Assembly: GCA_934098705.1 (NCBI GenBank)
Contig: CAKOPC010000002.1
Span: 124,001-188,000 of the forward strand
Length of the DNA: 64,000 nucleotides
From: an uncultured Bacilli bacterium
Lineage (GTDB): Bacteria; Bacillota_I; Bacilli_A; RF39; UBA660
Direction of reading: 5' to 3'
This document shows positions 16,535 to 25,575 of this stretch, piece after piece. A model generated the notes under the pieces. The model did no database searches. It saw nothing but the letters and a program-made list of their open reading frames with translations, and was not told where the DNA came from. The position numbers and the translations under genes are program-made. The first letter of the stretch is position 1, and the number at the start of each line of letters is the position of its first letter.

Positions 16535-17951
16535 ACTTAGTTTGAATTAAATATGGGTCATCACTTGTACCAGAGCCTGTTGCAAGTATATCAGCCTTCA
16601 GTGAGATAACTGGGCGCACGGCGATGCCGCTGCCTATGACAGAGATGTTGCTGATATTACCATTTTTGCGAACGAGCCAAACGTTAACACGTCTAAAAGC
16701 AGCGGCGGCGGCGGAGTTCCCGGCGGGACTCATTAACCAATACAAATAGTTACTATTTGTAATATATGAAGTACTTGATTTAAGGGGATAATTTCCTGCA
16801 TGTACTGCTTCATCATATGTTAGCAAACCTACTTTTGATGTTAGTACACCCTTCCCATTACCATCTGTACTACATTTAAAATTTGATGTATAGCTAGAAT
16901 ATAATGGTACTGTTGCACTTCCTGCTGTCGCATAGCCACTATCCCAAGTGACTTTAAACTGTTCACAAAATTCTGTATCTGCTATATAATTTTCATAACC
17001 TTTAATATTGTTATCATACCAAGTGTCAACCGTTCTTTTTATACCATTATCTACATCACTATTGCTATAATACATATAAGAATAATTATTGTAACTTGGA
17101 TTGAATTTATAATTTGTATTATTATTTATTCCATCATTTAACAGTAATCTAATACTACCATTTTCATTTATTCTTACTATTCTCCACATTAACCCTGCAA
17201 AGGATACATAATTATTGGTTACTGCCCCTCTATAAAAATATGTTGGTCTTCCATCATTTGTATCTGTTGATACATAAAGTCCTGATTTATCTCCAGCACT
17301 ATCATATGAATCAGTAAGAGTTGGTTCTTCTTTTACAATATCATTATTATAAAGTAACCTATCTTTTAATGTATTACTATATGCTATTACTTCTGCATTT
17401 AACTTACCACAATACTTCTTTGAGTTATTAGGATCATTATTTATATATATATCACTACTTGTTGCATTTTCATTTATCCATATCCTCATTTCATATGAGT
17501 CTATACCATTACTTCTTATTTTAAAACTTTCATTAAAATTATTTATTCCATCCCCTCTTATTACCTCTCCTGTATCTACATTTACAAGTTCATAACTTAT
17601 AAATTCATCACTTATTACATTATCACTACATGTATTTTCCATTGTTAATGTATATCTTAAATTATCACAGCTACTATTATTATTTTTTATATAAAAAGTA
17701 TATGGGCTTATATTCTTTGCATCAACATAATCCATTGGATATGTATTTGTAAGATTTATTCCCTTACCTTCTTTAAAAGATACATCTATCTTACAATTAT
17801 TTATCTTATTTTCGTTTAAACCAATGTACTTTATACCTACTATACTAGCATATGATGTCATACCAATAAAAGCTAAGAACATAAAAATAGAAATTATAAC
17901 TATTACTTTTTGCCATGTATCTGTTAAAATACTTTTTATATCTTTATTCAT
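16533..17951 (-). CDS. Surface protein with DGR-type variable C-terminus (second, remote target)
   Basis: 472 residues from ATG 17951 (AGGTGA upstream). A short cytoplasmic tail and one membrane helix at about 14-35 precede a beta-rich region (about 36-210) like the TasA/camelysin-type region of the DGR target at 33747. From about residue 225 to the end it is strongly similar to that target, including YRGAVTNNYV, NGIKRTVDTWYDNNIKGYEN and NGKGVLTSKVGLLTYDEAVH. The variable region covers residues 409-448, and the C-terminus GTSDDPYLIQTK is shared. No G tract. Variable codons are mostly NNC/NNT (GCC, GGC, AGC, ATC, CTC, CGC), as expected after mutagenesis of AAC/AAT. It probably displays a ligand-binding domain on the cell surface. 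Confidence 0.87.
   Translation of the reverse strand: MNKDIKSILTDTWQKVIVIISIFMFLAFIGMTSYASIVGIKYIGLNENKINNCKIDVSFKEGKGINLTNTYPMDYVDAKNISPYTFYIKNNNSSCDNLRYTLTMENTCSDNVISDEFISYELVNVDTGEVIRGDGINNFNESFKIRSNGIDSYEMRIWINENATSSDIYINNDPNNSKKYCGKLNAEVIAYSNTLKDRLLYNNDIVKEEPTLTDSYDSAGDKSGLYVSTDTNDGRPTYFYRGAVTNNYVSFAGLMWRIVRINENGSIRLLLNDGINNNTNYKFNPSYNNYSYMYYSNSDVDNGIKRTVDTWYDNNIKGYENYIADTEFCEQFKVTWDSGYATAGSATVPLYSSYTSNFKCSTDGNGKGVLTSKVGLLTYDEAVHAGNYPLKSSTSYITNSNYLYWLMSPAGNSAAAAAFRRVNVWLVRKNGNISNISVIGSGIAVRPVISLKADILATGSGTSDDPYLIQTK
16610..16727 (-). repeat. Second DGR variable region (VR2)
   Basis: 118 bp, bounded by CCCGCCGG at the 5' side and GTGCGCCCAG at the 3' side, both shared with the DGR template at 33511-33611. 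It is longer than the template (39 against 33 codons between the shared Pro residues). It differs from the template at non-adenine positions too, for example a template GAT against AAT here and one inserted codon near the 3' end. The local template therefore cannot be its direct donor. Its local base composition is clearly GC-richer than the flanks. Confidence 0.8.
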
Positions 17952-18012
17952 AAAATTCACCTATTTTCATATATATTTTAACAAATACTTATGAAAATTG
18001 CAATGTATGAAT

Positions 18013-18042
18013 TAAAAAAATACTAAAATTTTAGTATTTTTT
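18013..18042 (-). terminator. Terminator overlapping the end of smpB
   Basis: AATACTAAAA/TTTTAGTATT palindrome flanked by A and T runs. The stem includes the last codons of smpB. Confidence 0.75.
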
Positions 18043-18468
18043 TAATTCCTTTAAAGTTTGCATTTTTATATCTTTATCCTTTAAAGCTTCTCTCTTATCA
18101 TAGTTTTTCTTTCCTTTACATACTCCTAAAAGAACTTTTACTTTATTTTTCTTAAAATAAACTTTCAAAGGAATAAGGGTATATCCTTCCCTTTCTATTT
18201 TTTGCTTTAGTTTTAATATTTCTTTTTTATGTAATAAAAGTTTTCTTTGTCTTAATTCATCTCTATTAAAAATGTTACCTTCTTTGTACTTTTTAATAAA
18301 CATATTTATAACAAATACTTCATTATTTCTTATATAAGCATAACTATCTTTTATATTACATGAACCTTCTCTTATACTTTTAACTTCTGTCCCAAAAAGT
18401 TCAATTCCGCATTCAATTTCCTCTTCTACGAAATAAGAAAACCTTGCCTTTCTGTTTAAAATTTCCAT
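18031..18468 (-). CDS. smpB: SsrA-binding protein SmpB
   Basis: tmRNA partner that brings tmRNA to stalled ribosomes. 145 residues from the ATG at 18466-18468, chosen because AAGGAGGCAAAAATC is directly upstream; an upstream in-frame ATG (18495) has no such site. The oligonucleotide-binding fold is recognisable from LNRKARFSYFVEEEIECGIELFGTEVKSIREG and the C-terminal GKKNYDKREALKDKD. The start overlaps the last 56 bases of rnr in another frame. Secretion, RNase R and SmpB genes form the conserved secG-rnr-smpB block, here separated from ssrA by two inserted genes. Confidence 0.97.
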   Translation of the reverse strand: MEILNRKARFSYFVEEEIECGIELFGTEVKSIREGSCNIKDSYAYIRNNEVFVINMFIKKYKEGNIFNRDELRQRKLLLHKKEILKLKQKIEREGYTLIPLKVYFKKNKVKVLLGVCKGKKNYDKREALKDKDIKMQTLKELKKY

Positions 18469-20554
18469 GATTTTTGCCTCCTTTATCTTCCGCAAAATCT
18501 ATTATTTTTTCTTTTTCATCTGCTTTTATAACCTTAACTTTTATAAAGTCCCCAAGTCTAAATACTTTCTTTTTTCTTTCTCCTACAACAACTTCTAAAT
18601 CTTCATTATAGTTATAATAATCATCCATTTCTTTAAAATCAAGTCTACCTTCAACTAAATTTTCTAAAACAACAAACATAGCATTATAAGTAAAACCTGT
18701 AATTCTTCCATTAAATGATTTACCAACAAAAGGCTTTATATAACTTGCCATTTTCATTTTATCTGCACTTCTTTCACAATTATCAGCAACCTTTTCCATT
18801 TGTGATGAATGATTAGCAATATCAAGTAAGTTGTTTTTATAACTATCACTTGTCATATCTTTACACTTAACATCTAATATATCTTTTAATACACGATGAA
18901 CTGATGTATCAGGATATCTTCTTATTGGACTTGTAAAGTGAGTATAAGCTTCATTTTTATGATAATCTATACCTATTCCAAAATGACCTTCATTTACTGT
19001 TTTATAACAAGCCTTTGCCATACATCTTAATATCATATTGGAATATATATCAAAATTTTTACATGGTTTTAACTGCTTAAGTAATTTTTGAATAACCTTA
19101 GGATCTCTTATAGATATTTTACTATCAAAATCTTCTCCATAAGTTTTTATAACATTACAAACCTTTATTAATCTTTCTTCATTTGGATAATCATGAACTC
19201 TATATATTGAAGGAAGCTCTAAATTATAGATATAGGTTGCAACAACTTCATTTGCCATAAGCATAAAATCTTCAATTAAATTTTCTCCAACACCTTGATG
19301 TCTTTTTTCTATATTTAAAACTTTACCATCATCATCAACATTTATTTTTATTTCACTTGAATCAAAATCTAAAAGTCCTCTTTTTATTCTCATATCTCTA
19401 AGAATTTTAGCAAGTTTTTCCATATTTTTTAAAGTATCATAAAATTCTTGATATCCATCATCTACTATATCATCATTAAGAAGTCTATTTACACTATCAT
19501 AATTCATCTTCTTTTTAGACTTAATAACAGATTTAAATATATCATAATTTATAACACTACCTTCATCATCTATTTCCATTAATACAGACATAGCAAGACG
19601 TGTTACTCCTTCATTTAAAGAACATATTCCATTTGATAATTCAACTGGATACATAGGTTCAACAACACCAGGCATATAAATACTTGTACCCTTTAACCTA
19701 GCATCATTATCAAGAGATGTACCTTCCTTAACATAATTTGTAACATCCGCAATATGAACTCCAAGTAAATAATTTCCATTTGGAAGTATCTTAAGAGATA
19801 CAGCATCATCAATATCCTTAGTATCAACACCATCTATAGTAAAAATAACTTCATCTTGTAAATCTCTTCTTCCTTCTATATCTTCCTTTTTTACACTACT
19901 TTCTATATTTTTTACATCTTCTAATGTTTCATTACTAAATCCATGCATGCCCCCTTCTTCATAAATTATCCTTATTTCATCAATTTTAGGAGTATTTTTA
20001 TGACCTATAACAGATAAAATAGAAGCCTTATAATATCTTGACACCTTTACTTTATCTACCTTTATAAGAACAAGCATACCATCAACTAAAGAATCTTTAA
20101 TATCTGCCTCATATAAATTATCATTTGCTTTTACATATCTTTTATTCTTTATTGTTATGACTTCTCCAACAATAGAAGCCCTTAAAATTATCTCTTTAAC
20201 AGAAGCTATAAGACTATTATAATCAGTAATTCTTATAAGAACTCTATCTTTATCCATTGCCCCTAATTTATTATTATTTATAGTAAAAACTGTCCCATCA
20301 TCTAATGTTACATAACAATCTTTTTTTCTTTTTATATGAAATATACCCTCTCTAAAAGGATTAAGTATATATAAACCAATTCTTGAATTAGTACAATAAA
20401 CTAATTTTTCATTACAAAGGTCTTTAATCTCATCAAATAAATTTTGATACAACTTATCTTCTATTTCAGTATGAAATATTTGTTTATAAATTTGCTCTAT
20501 TGTTACTCCATTATTTCTATTAAGTTTTAATACCTCTAATATCCTATCTCTCAT
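18413..20554 (-). CDS. rnr: Ribonuclease R
   Basis: 3'-to-5' exoribonuclease that degrades structured RNA and, in trans-translation, the faulty mRNA. 713 residues. The N-terminal winged-helix region (about 1-60) and cold-shock-like domains precede the RNB catalytic core with GVDTKDIDDAVSL near 248, whose Asp residues bind metal. The S1 domain is at about 620-695. The tail is short and basic (KGKVFLFRRRGN) and overlaps smpB. ATG has AAAGAGGTTAAT. Lies 75 bp after secG. Confidence 0.97.
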   Translation of the reverse strand: MRDRILEVLKLNRNNGVTIEQIYKQIFHTEIEDKLYQNLFDEIKDLCNEKLVYCTNSRIGLYILNPFREGIFHIKRKKDCYVTLDDGTVFTINNNKLGAMDKDRVLIRITDYNSLIASVKEIILRASIVGEVITIKNKRYVKANDNLYEADIKDSLVDGMLVLIKVDKVKVSRYYKASILSVIGHKNTPKIDEIRIIYEEGGMHGFSNETLEDVKNIESSVKKEDIEGRRDLQDEVIFTIDGVDTKDIDDAVSLKILPNGNYLLGVHIADVTNYVKEGTSLDNDARLKGTSIYMPGVVEPMYPVELSNGICSLNEGVTRLAMSVLMEIDDEGSVINYDIFKSVIKSKKKMNYDSVNRLLNDDIVDDGYQEFYDTLKNMEKLAKILRDMRIKRGLLDFDSSEIKINVDDDGKVLNIEKRHQGVGENLIEDFMLMANEVVATYIYNLELPSIYRVHDYPNEERLIKVCNVIKTYGEDFDSKISIRDPKVIQKLLKQLKPCKNFDIYSNMILRCMAKACYKTVNEGHFGIGIDYHKNEAYTHFTSPIRRYPDTSVHRVLKDILDVKCKDMTSDSYKNNLLDIANHSSQMEKVADNCERSADKMKMASYIKPFVGKSFNGRITGFTYNAMFVVLENLVEGRLDFKEMDDYYNYNEDLEVVVGERKKKVFRLGDFIKVKVIKADEKEKIIDFAEDKGGKNHGNFKQKGKVFLFRRRGN

Positions 20555-20603
20555 ATTAACCTCTTTTCAAAATTATTATAAAATATTTTAGATACTTTTA
20601 CAA

Positions 20604-20626
20604 TAAAAAAACTAGCATCAAGCTAG
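20604..20626 (-). terminator. Terminator between secG and rnr
   Basis: Stem CTAGC/GCTAG with a 5-nt loop (20612-20626), followed by a run of T on the minus strand (20604-20611). It probably limits read-through from secG into rnr. Confidence 0.72.
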
Positions 20627-20628
20627 AA

Positions 20629-20844
20629 TTAAATAAGAGACATTACCAAACAAATTATAAAAAATGTAAGACCCAAAACAAGAGTTGTACGACTTATAAC
20701 AAGTTCGCTACCTCTTTCTTTTCTATTTTTAAATAAATCACTACTATTACCAGTTATAATTTGTGAAGCACCTTCTGCCTTCCCACTTTGTAATAAAACA
20801 ATAGCAATTAATAAAATACTTATAACTATTAATACACTCTCCAT
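20629..20844 (-). CDS. secG: Protein translocase subunit SecG
   Basis: 71 residues with two membrane helices (about 2-19 and 50-70) joined by a cytoplasmic loop containing QSGKAEGASQIITGNSSDLF, the SecG signature. It supports SecYEG translocation. ATG at 20844 has AAGGAGGCAAAATA. Its position upstream of rnr-smpB is conserved in many Bacillota. Confidence 0.95.
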   Translation of the reverse strand: MESVLIVISILLIAIVLLQSGKAEGASQIITGNSSDLFKNRKERGSELVISRTTLVLGLTFFIICLVMSLI

Positions 20845-20905
20845 TATTTTGCCTCCTTAAATACAAGTAAATAATACCATAAAATATTAAAATTTGCAAA
20901 TAATT

Positions 20906-21850
20906 TTACATATTATAAATTAGAAATACTATATAAAGAATAAAAACTATAATGGAAGGTATTATATATAAAAACTTATTATTCAGTTTTATTTTATTTT
21001 GTAACATACTAATAACTGTTGTTATTATACATAAAATAAGTATAAAAAATGATTGTTTGTCTGCATAATTATATATTTTATCATTTAACATAACTAAATC
21101 CCCCATAGCTATTATAAGTAAATTAAATAAATTACTTCCTATAATATCTAAAAGAGCCATAGAATAATTATCTAAATTTATTAAAGTTATAAATGTTACA
21201 ACTTCAGGCATACTTGTTGTAATACCAAGAAATATTGCCCCTATAAAAGATGATGATACACTAGGATACATAATAGATAACTTATTAACAATAAATGTTA
21301 ATAAAATACTTGTTATAATTAAAATAATAGCAGTTAATATAAACTTTAAAATAACAAAGTTTTTATTGGAAGATTGATTAATACTTTTTTCCTCTTCACA
21401 ACTATTTACATGTTTTAAATAATATATATATGTTGCAATAATTATTATACTAGGAATACCTATATTAAACAAAGAAACATTTAAAACTGATGAGAGTGAT
21501 AAATATATAAAAATATAGTTAATTAAAAGTAATATATAAATTAAACTTGATGAATTTGTTTTATTAAAAATAAACTTTTTTATAAAAATTATATCAAAAA
21601 AACATATTATAGATATATTAAATAAATTACTTCCTAAAATATCTCCAAAAGCTAAATAATAGTTTTTTAAATATATTGAAGACAAACACGTAATAAGTTC
21701 TGGCAAACTTGTAATACCCGCAACTAAAACTCCCCCAACTATATTTTTACTTATATTAGTTGTTTTTGTTATTTCATCAGCATAAACAGATAACTTTATA
21801 CTTAATATAATAACAAGTATTGAAACAAATAAAAAAAATACTAAAATCAT
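20906..21850 (-). CDS. Sodium/calcium exchanger-type antiporter (CaCA family)
   Basis: 314 residues with about ten membrane helices arranged as two inverted halves. Each half has the alpha-repeat motif: GVLVAGITSLPELIT with GDILGSNLFNI (about 42-85), and GAIFLGITTSMPEVVTF with DIIGSNLFNL (about 203-245). These Glu and Asn/Ser residues line the ion pathway in the family. It likely exchanges a divalent cation for sodium or protons; the exact ion is not determined. Start ATG at 21850, with GGTGAAGAGTG upstream. Stands alone between eno and secG. Confidence 0.9.
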   Translation of the reverse strand: MILVFFLFVSILVIILSIKLSVYADEITKTTNISKNIVGGVLVAGITSLPELITCLSSIYLKNYYLAFGDILGSNLFNISIICFFDIIFIKKFIFNKTNSSSLIYILLLINYIFIYLSLSSVLNVSLFNIGIPSIIIIATYIYYLKHVNSCEEEKSINQSSNKNFVILKFILTAIILIITSILLTFIVNKLSIMYPSVSSSFIGAIFLGITTSMPEVVTFITLINLDNYSMALLDIIGSNLFNLLIIAMGDLVMLNDKIYNYADKQSFFILILCIITTVISMLQNKIKLNNKFLYIIPSIIVFILYIVFLIYNM

Positions 21851-21899
21851 CACTCTTCACCAATAAATTATATGTATGATATTTAGTATTATTTAATAT

Positions 21900-23120
21900 T
21901 TATTTTAACATTTCTTCTATTCTTATTAATCTATTATATTTACAAATTCTCTCTCCTCTTGATAAAGAACCTGACTTCATATATCCAAGATTAAGTCCAA
22001 CTGCAAAATCAGCAATAAAAGTATCTTCTGTTTCACCACTTCTATGAGATATAATTGTTTTATAATTATGCGCTTTAGCATACTTTATTACATCTAACAT
22101 CTCTGTTATTGTTCCTATTTGGTTAGCCTTTAAAAGTATAGCATTACAACTGCTAAATAAGACACCTTTTTTTAATCTTTCAATATTTGTTGTAAAAAGG
22201 TCATCTCCAACAACTAATATATTAGTTTCACTAGTAAGTTTACTATGCATTAAAAAGTCTTCTTCATAAAAAGGATCTTCAATAGAATAAATAGGATACT
22301 TATCAATTAAATATTTATAAAAGTTTAAAAGTTCTAAACTAGACATCTTTTTATTATCTATTAAATACTTATCACAAGTTTTATCATATAAAGTTGAAGC
22401 TGCAATATCAAGACATATATTAACATCTTCATATGGTTTGTAATTTGACTTTTTTATAGCTTCCATAATTAATTCTATAGCTTCCTCATTAGAATTTAAA
22501 TTGGGTGCAAATCCGCCCTCATCCCCAACACTTGCTGTTTTACCCCTTTCTATTAATATTCTTTTTAAAGTATGAAATATATTAGCAGAAACTTCTAATT
22601 GTTCCTTAATAGTATCTCTACTTACGATTATCATAAACTCTTGAAAATCAATATTATTAGGAGCATGACACCCTCCATTTAGTATATTAAACATACACTT
22701 TGGCATAGAATAACTATTCCCAAGTTCTTCATATAACTCATTGTCAAAAAAATTACAACAAGCCTTAAAATAAGCAAGAGATACTGAAAGAATAGCATTA
22801 GCACCAAGTTTTGATTTATTATCTGTTCCATCAAGCTTTATTAAAAATTCATCAAGATCTCTTTGACTTTTTATATCTTTGCAAATTAATGCTGGTTTTA
22901 TAATATTTAAAACATTATCTATTGCCTTTAAAACTCCTTTGCCATCATATCTTTTCTTGTCATTATCTCTAAGTTCTAAAGCTTCATGACACCCAGTTGA
23001 TGCCCCACTTGGGATACTACAAACTCCGCATACACCATTTTCTAAAACAACTTGGGTTTCAATAGTTGGGTATCCCCTTGAATCAAGTATTTCTGTAGAT
23101 TTTATATCAATTATTCTCAT
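21900..23120 (-). CDS. eno: Enolase
   Basis: Glycolytic 2-phosphoglycerate dehydratase. 406 residues, about 20-25 shorter than common bacterial enolases, mainly through shorter loops; the core is intact. Visible are SIPSGASTGCHEALELRD near 37, the metal ligands in SVGDEGGFAPN, EDPF and GDDLF, the catalytic Lys in LLKANQIGT and SHRSGETED. ATG 23120 has AAGGAGGCACTT. It stands alone, separated from gap (at 25566), so glycolytic genes are not clustered here. Confidence 0.96.
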   Translation of the reverse strand: MRIIDIKSTEILDSRGYPTIETQVVLENGVCGVCSIPSGASTGCHEALELRDNDKKRYDGKGVLKAIDNVLNIIKPALICKDIKSQRDLDEFLIKLDGTDNKSKLGANAILSVSLAYFKACCNFFDNELYEELGNSYSMPKCMFNILNGGCHAPNNIDFQEFMIIVSRDTIKEQLEVSANIFHTLKRILIERGKTASVGDEGGFAPNLNSNEEAIELIMEAIKKSNYKPYEDVNICLDIAASTLYDKTCDKYLIDNKKMSSLELLNFYKYLIDKYPIYSIEDPFYEEDFLMHSKLTSETNILVVGDDLFTTNIERLKKGVLFSSCNAILLKANQIGTITEMLDVIKYAKAHNYKTIISHRSGETEDTFIADFAVGLNLGYMKSGSLSRGERICKYNRLIRIEEMLK

Positions 23121-23283
23121 AAGTGCCTCCTTATTATAATTATAAACAAATTTTTAAAATATTTAAACATCAAACTAAAAAAAATATGTAAATAATTTAC
23201 TAACTTTTTAATTTAATAAAAAAAAATATATTATATAAATGTAATAAATGGTATAATAATAAAAGAAGAAAGAGGAGATGTTT

Positions 23284-24546
23284 ATGAAAATTGTAAATTT
23301 AACAATGCAACAATTTGACTACTTTTCTTATAATCATCACATGCATTCTTTTTATCAAACAAGTATGTACGGACATCTTATGTCAAAATATGGTTATACA
23401 CCATCATACTTTGGTTTTGTAGGAGAAGATGGTAAATTAAAAGGTGCTACTATGATGCTAGCTAAAAATGTTTTAGGAACATATAAATATGGCTATTGTC
23501 CTAGAGGTTTTTTGCTTGACTATGATAATAAAGATGATTTAAAACAAATAACTAATAAATTTAAAAATTATTTAAACAAAAAAAACTTTCTATTTTTAAA
23601 AATGGATCCTTTAGTAATAAATAATAAAAGGGATAAAGAAGGAAATGTCTTGCCAAATGCATCATCAAGTGATTTAATACCATATTTAACAAGTATTGGC
23701 TATAAATATTACGGAGAAAATAAATATTTTGGCACTTTAAAACCTAGATGGAATGCTATTTTAAAAGTTACAGGTTCAAGTGTTACTTTATTTAAAAATT
23801 TTGATGATAAAACAAGAAATAAAATTAGAAAAGCCCAAAGTCGTGGTGTTGAAATATTTGAAGGCGATAGAGAAAAAAATATAAAACTTTTCTACAGTTA
23901 TATTGCTAAAAAACAACCTCATAATTTAACATATTATAAAAATTTTGCAGAAAGTTTTAATAAAAACTTTGAAATATATTTTGCAAGACTAAATACTGAA
24001 AAATATTTACAAAATATAAAAAAATTATATGAAATAGAAGTAGAAAAATTAGAAAACTTAAATAGTGAAATTCAAGCTAAAAGTGTAACAAATGAGATAA
24101 CAGAAAAATTAATGAATGAAAAAATAGAATCTGATAAACTTGTTGCAACTTATAAAAAAGAATTACAAGATGCTTCAAAACTATTTGAAAAATATAAAAC
24201 AGGTATAATAATTGGAACTATTGGAATTGTACTTGATAGAAATGGTGTAGAATTTTTAATAGACGGACAAAATCCAGCTTATGGACTTTTCTATCCTCTT
24301 TATTTGTTAAAATGGCATATAATTGATAAATATGCCAAACAAGGAGCTGTTTATTTTGATTTAAATGCTATAACAGGATACTTTGGTGATAATAGTAAAT
24401 ATCGTGGTTTAAATGAATCAAAATTAGGATTTGGTGCAGATGTTACTGAGTATGTTGGAGAATTTGACCTTATAATTAAACCAACACTTTATAAATGGTA
24501 TTGTGAAAGTCCATTATTTAGAAGTATAATGAAACCTGCAAAATAA
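23284..24546 (+). CDS. FemA/FemB/MurM-like peptidoglycan bridge aminoacyltransferase
   Basis: 420 residues. It belongs to the Fem family, which adds amino acids from aminoacyl-tRNA to the lysine of lipid II to build peptidoglycan cross-bridges. Two GNAT-like halves are seen, with a Lys/Glu-rich helical arm at about 240-295 inserted in the second, as in FemA. The C-terminal LLKWHIIDKYAKQGAVYFDLNAITGYF region is typical. The start at 23284 is preferred over an ATG at 23278 because AGGAG lies directly before the latter. A perfect TATAAT is at 23252-23257. The added amino acid cannot be predicted. Confidence 0.9.
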   Translation: MKIVNLTMQQFDYFSYNHHMHSFYQTSMYGHLMSKYGYTPSYFGFVGEDGKLKGATMMLAKNVLGTYKYGYCPRGFLLDYDNKDDLKQITNKFKNYLNKKNFLFLKMDPLVINNKRDKEGNVLPNASSSDLIPYLTSIGYKYYGENKYFGTLKPRWNAILKVTGSSVTLFKNFDDKTRNKIRKAQSRGVEIFEGDREKNIKLFYSYIAKKQPHNLTYYKNFAESFNKNFEIYFARLNTEKYLQNIKKLYEIEVEKLENLNSEIQAKSVTNEITEKLMNEKIESDKLVATYKKELQDASKLFEKYKTGIIIGTIGIVLDRNGVEFLIDGQNPAYGLFYPLYLLKWHIIDKYAKQGAVYFDLNAITGYFGDNSKYRGLNESKLGFGADVTEYVGEFDLIIKPTLYKWYCESPLFRSIMKPAK

Positions 24547-24566
24547 AAAAGGCTTTGGCCTTTTTT
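24545..24566. terminator. Bidirectional terminator between convergent genes
   Basis: AAAAAAGGC...GCCTTTTTT hairpin with a 4-nt loop, between the Fem-like gene (plus) and gap (minus). It overlaps the end of both genes. Confidence 0.82.
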
Positions 24567-25566
24567 ATTTTGTCATAAAATATTTTGCAGTTCTTATCAT
24601 TTGTGCAGTATAACCAAGTTCATTATCATAAAAACCAACAACTTTTATTAAATTAGACTCATCACTAATTACTTTAGTTAAATTGCAATCAACAACACTT
24701 CCATGCATATTACCAATAATATCACTTGATACTAAAGGATCAAAAGTAGCTAAAAGAGTTTCATTTTGAGAAGATGTAAAAGCTTTATTTATAGCATCTA
24801 CAGAAACATTTTTTGAAAGTTCAAGTACTAAATCTACTATTGAACCATCATTTACAGGAACCCTTAAAGCATAGCCTTCCATCTTACCCTCTAAAGCAGG
24901 TATTACCTTACCTATTGCCTTAGCAGCACCAGTTGATGTTGGTATAATATTTTGTGCTCCTGCCCTTCCTCTTCTTTCATATATTCCCTTTTTATGATTA
25001 CCATCAAGCATCATTTGATCGTTAGTATAAGCATGAACTGTTGTCATATAACCCCTTTTTATACCAAAGTTATCATTTATAACTTTAAGTATTGGAGCAA
25101 GACAATTAGTAGTGCAAGAAGCAGCACTTATAACATCATCACTACTATCTATAATATCATGGTTAACATTATAAACAATAGTCTTACACTCTCCCTTACA
25201 AGGGGCAGATACAATAACTTTTTTACATCCTGCTGTAATATGCTTTTTAGCATCTAATACATTAGTAAACTTACCACTACACTCAAAAACTAAATCAACA
25301 CCCATATCCTTCCAAGGAATATTTAAAGGGTCCATTTCCTTAAATGTTTTAATATTTCTACCAGATACTATTAAACCATCATCATTATAACTTATATCAT
25401 TTGGTTTATAAATACCATAAGTTGTATCATATTTAAGTAAATAAGCAAGCGTTTCATTATCACCTAAATCATTAATAGCAACAACTTCCATATCTTTATC
25501 ATCAAATAACATTTTAAAAACTAATCTACCAATTCTTCCAAAACCATTAATTGCAACTTTTATCAT
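24565..25566 (-). CDS. gap: Glyceraldehyde-3-phosphate dehydrogenase
   Basis: Glycolytic NAD-dependent enzyme, 333 residues. NAD-binding NGFGRIGR at 7-14, catalytic Cys in SAASCTTNCLAP near 150, catalytic His in VHAYTNDQ near 177, and the C-terminal YDNELGYTAQM. The Asp in AINDLGD near 33 favours NAD over NADP. ATG has AAGGAGGAAAA. It is separate from other glycolytic genes in the window. Follows the nucleoside kinase by 9 bp. Confidence 0.97.
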   Translation of the reverse strand: MIKVAINGFGRIGRLVFKMLFDDKDMEVVAINDLGDNETLAYLLKYDTTYGIYKPNDISYNDDGLIVSGRNIKTFKEMDPLNIPWKDMGVDLVFECSGKFTNVLDAKKHITAGCKKVIVSAPCKGECKTIVYNVNHDIIDSSDDVISAASCTTNCLAPILKVINDNFGIKRGYMTTVHAYTNDQMMLDGNHKKGIYERRGRAGAQNIIPTSTGAAKAIGKVIPALEGKMEGYALRVPVNDGSIVDLVLELSKNVSVDAINKAFTSSQNETLLATFDPLVSSDIIGNMHGSVVDCNLTKVISDESNLIKVVGFYDNELGYTAQMIRTAKYFMTK

Positions 25567-25575
25567 TTTTCCTCC

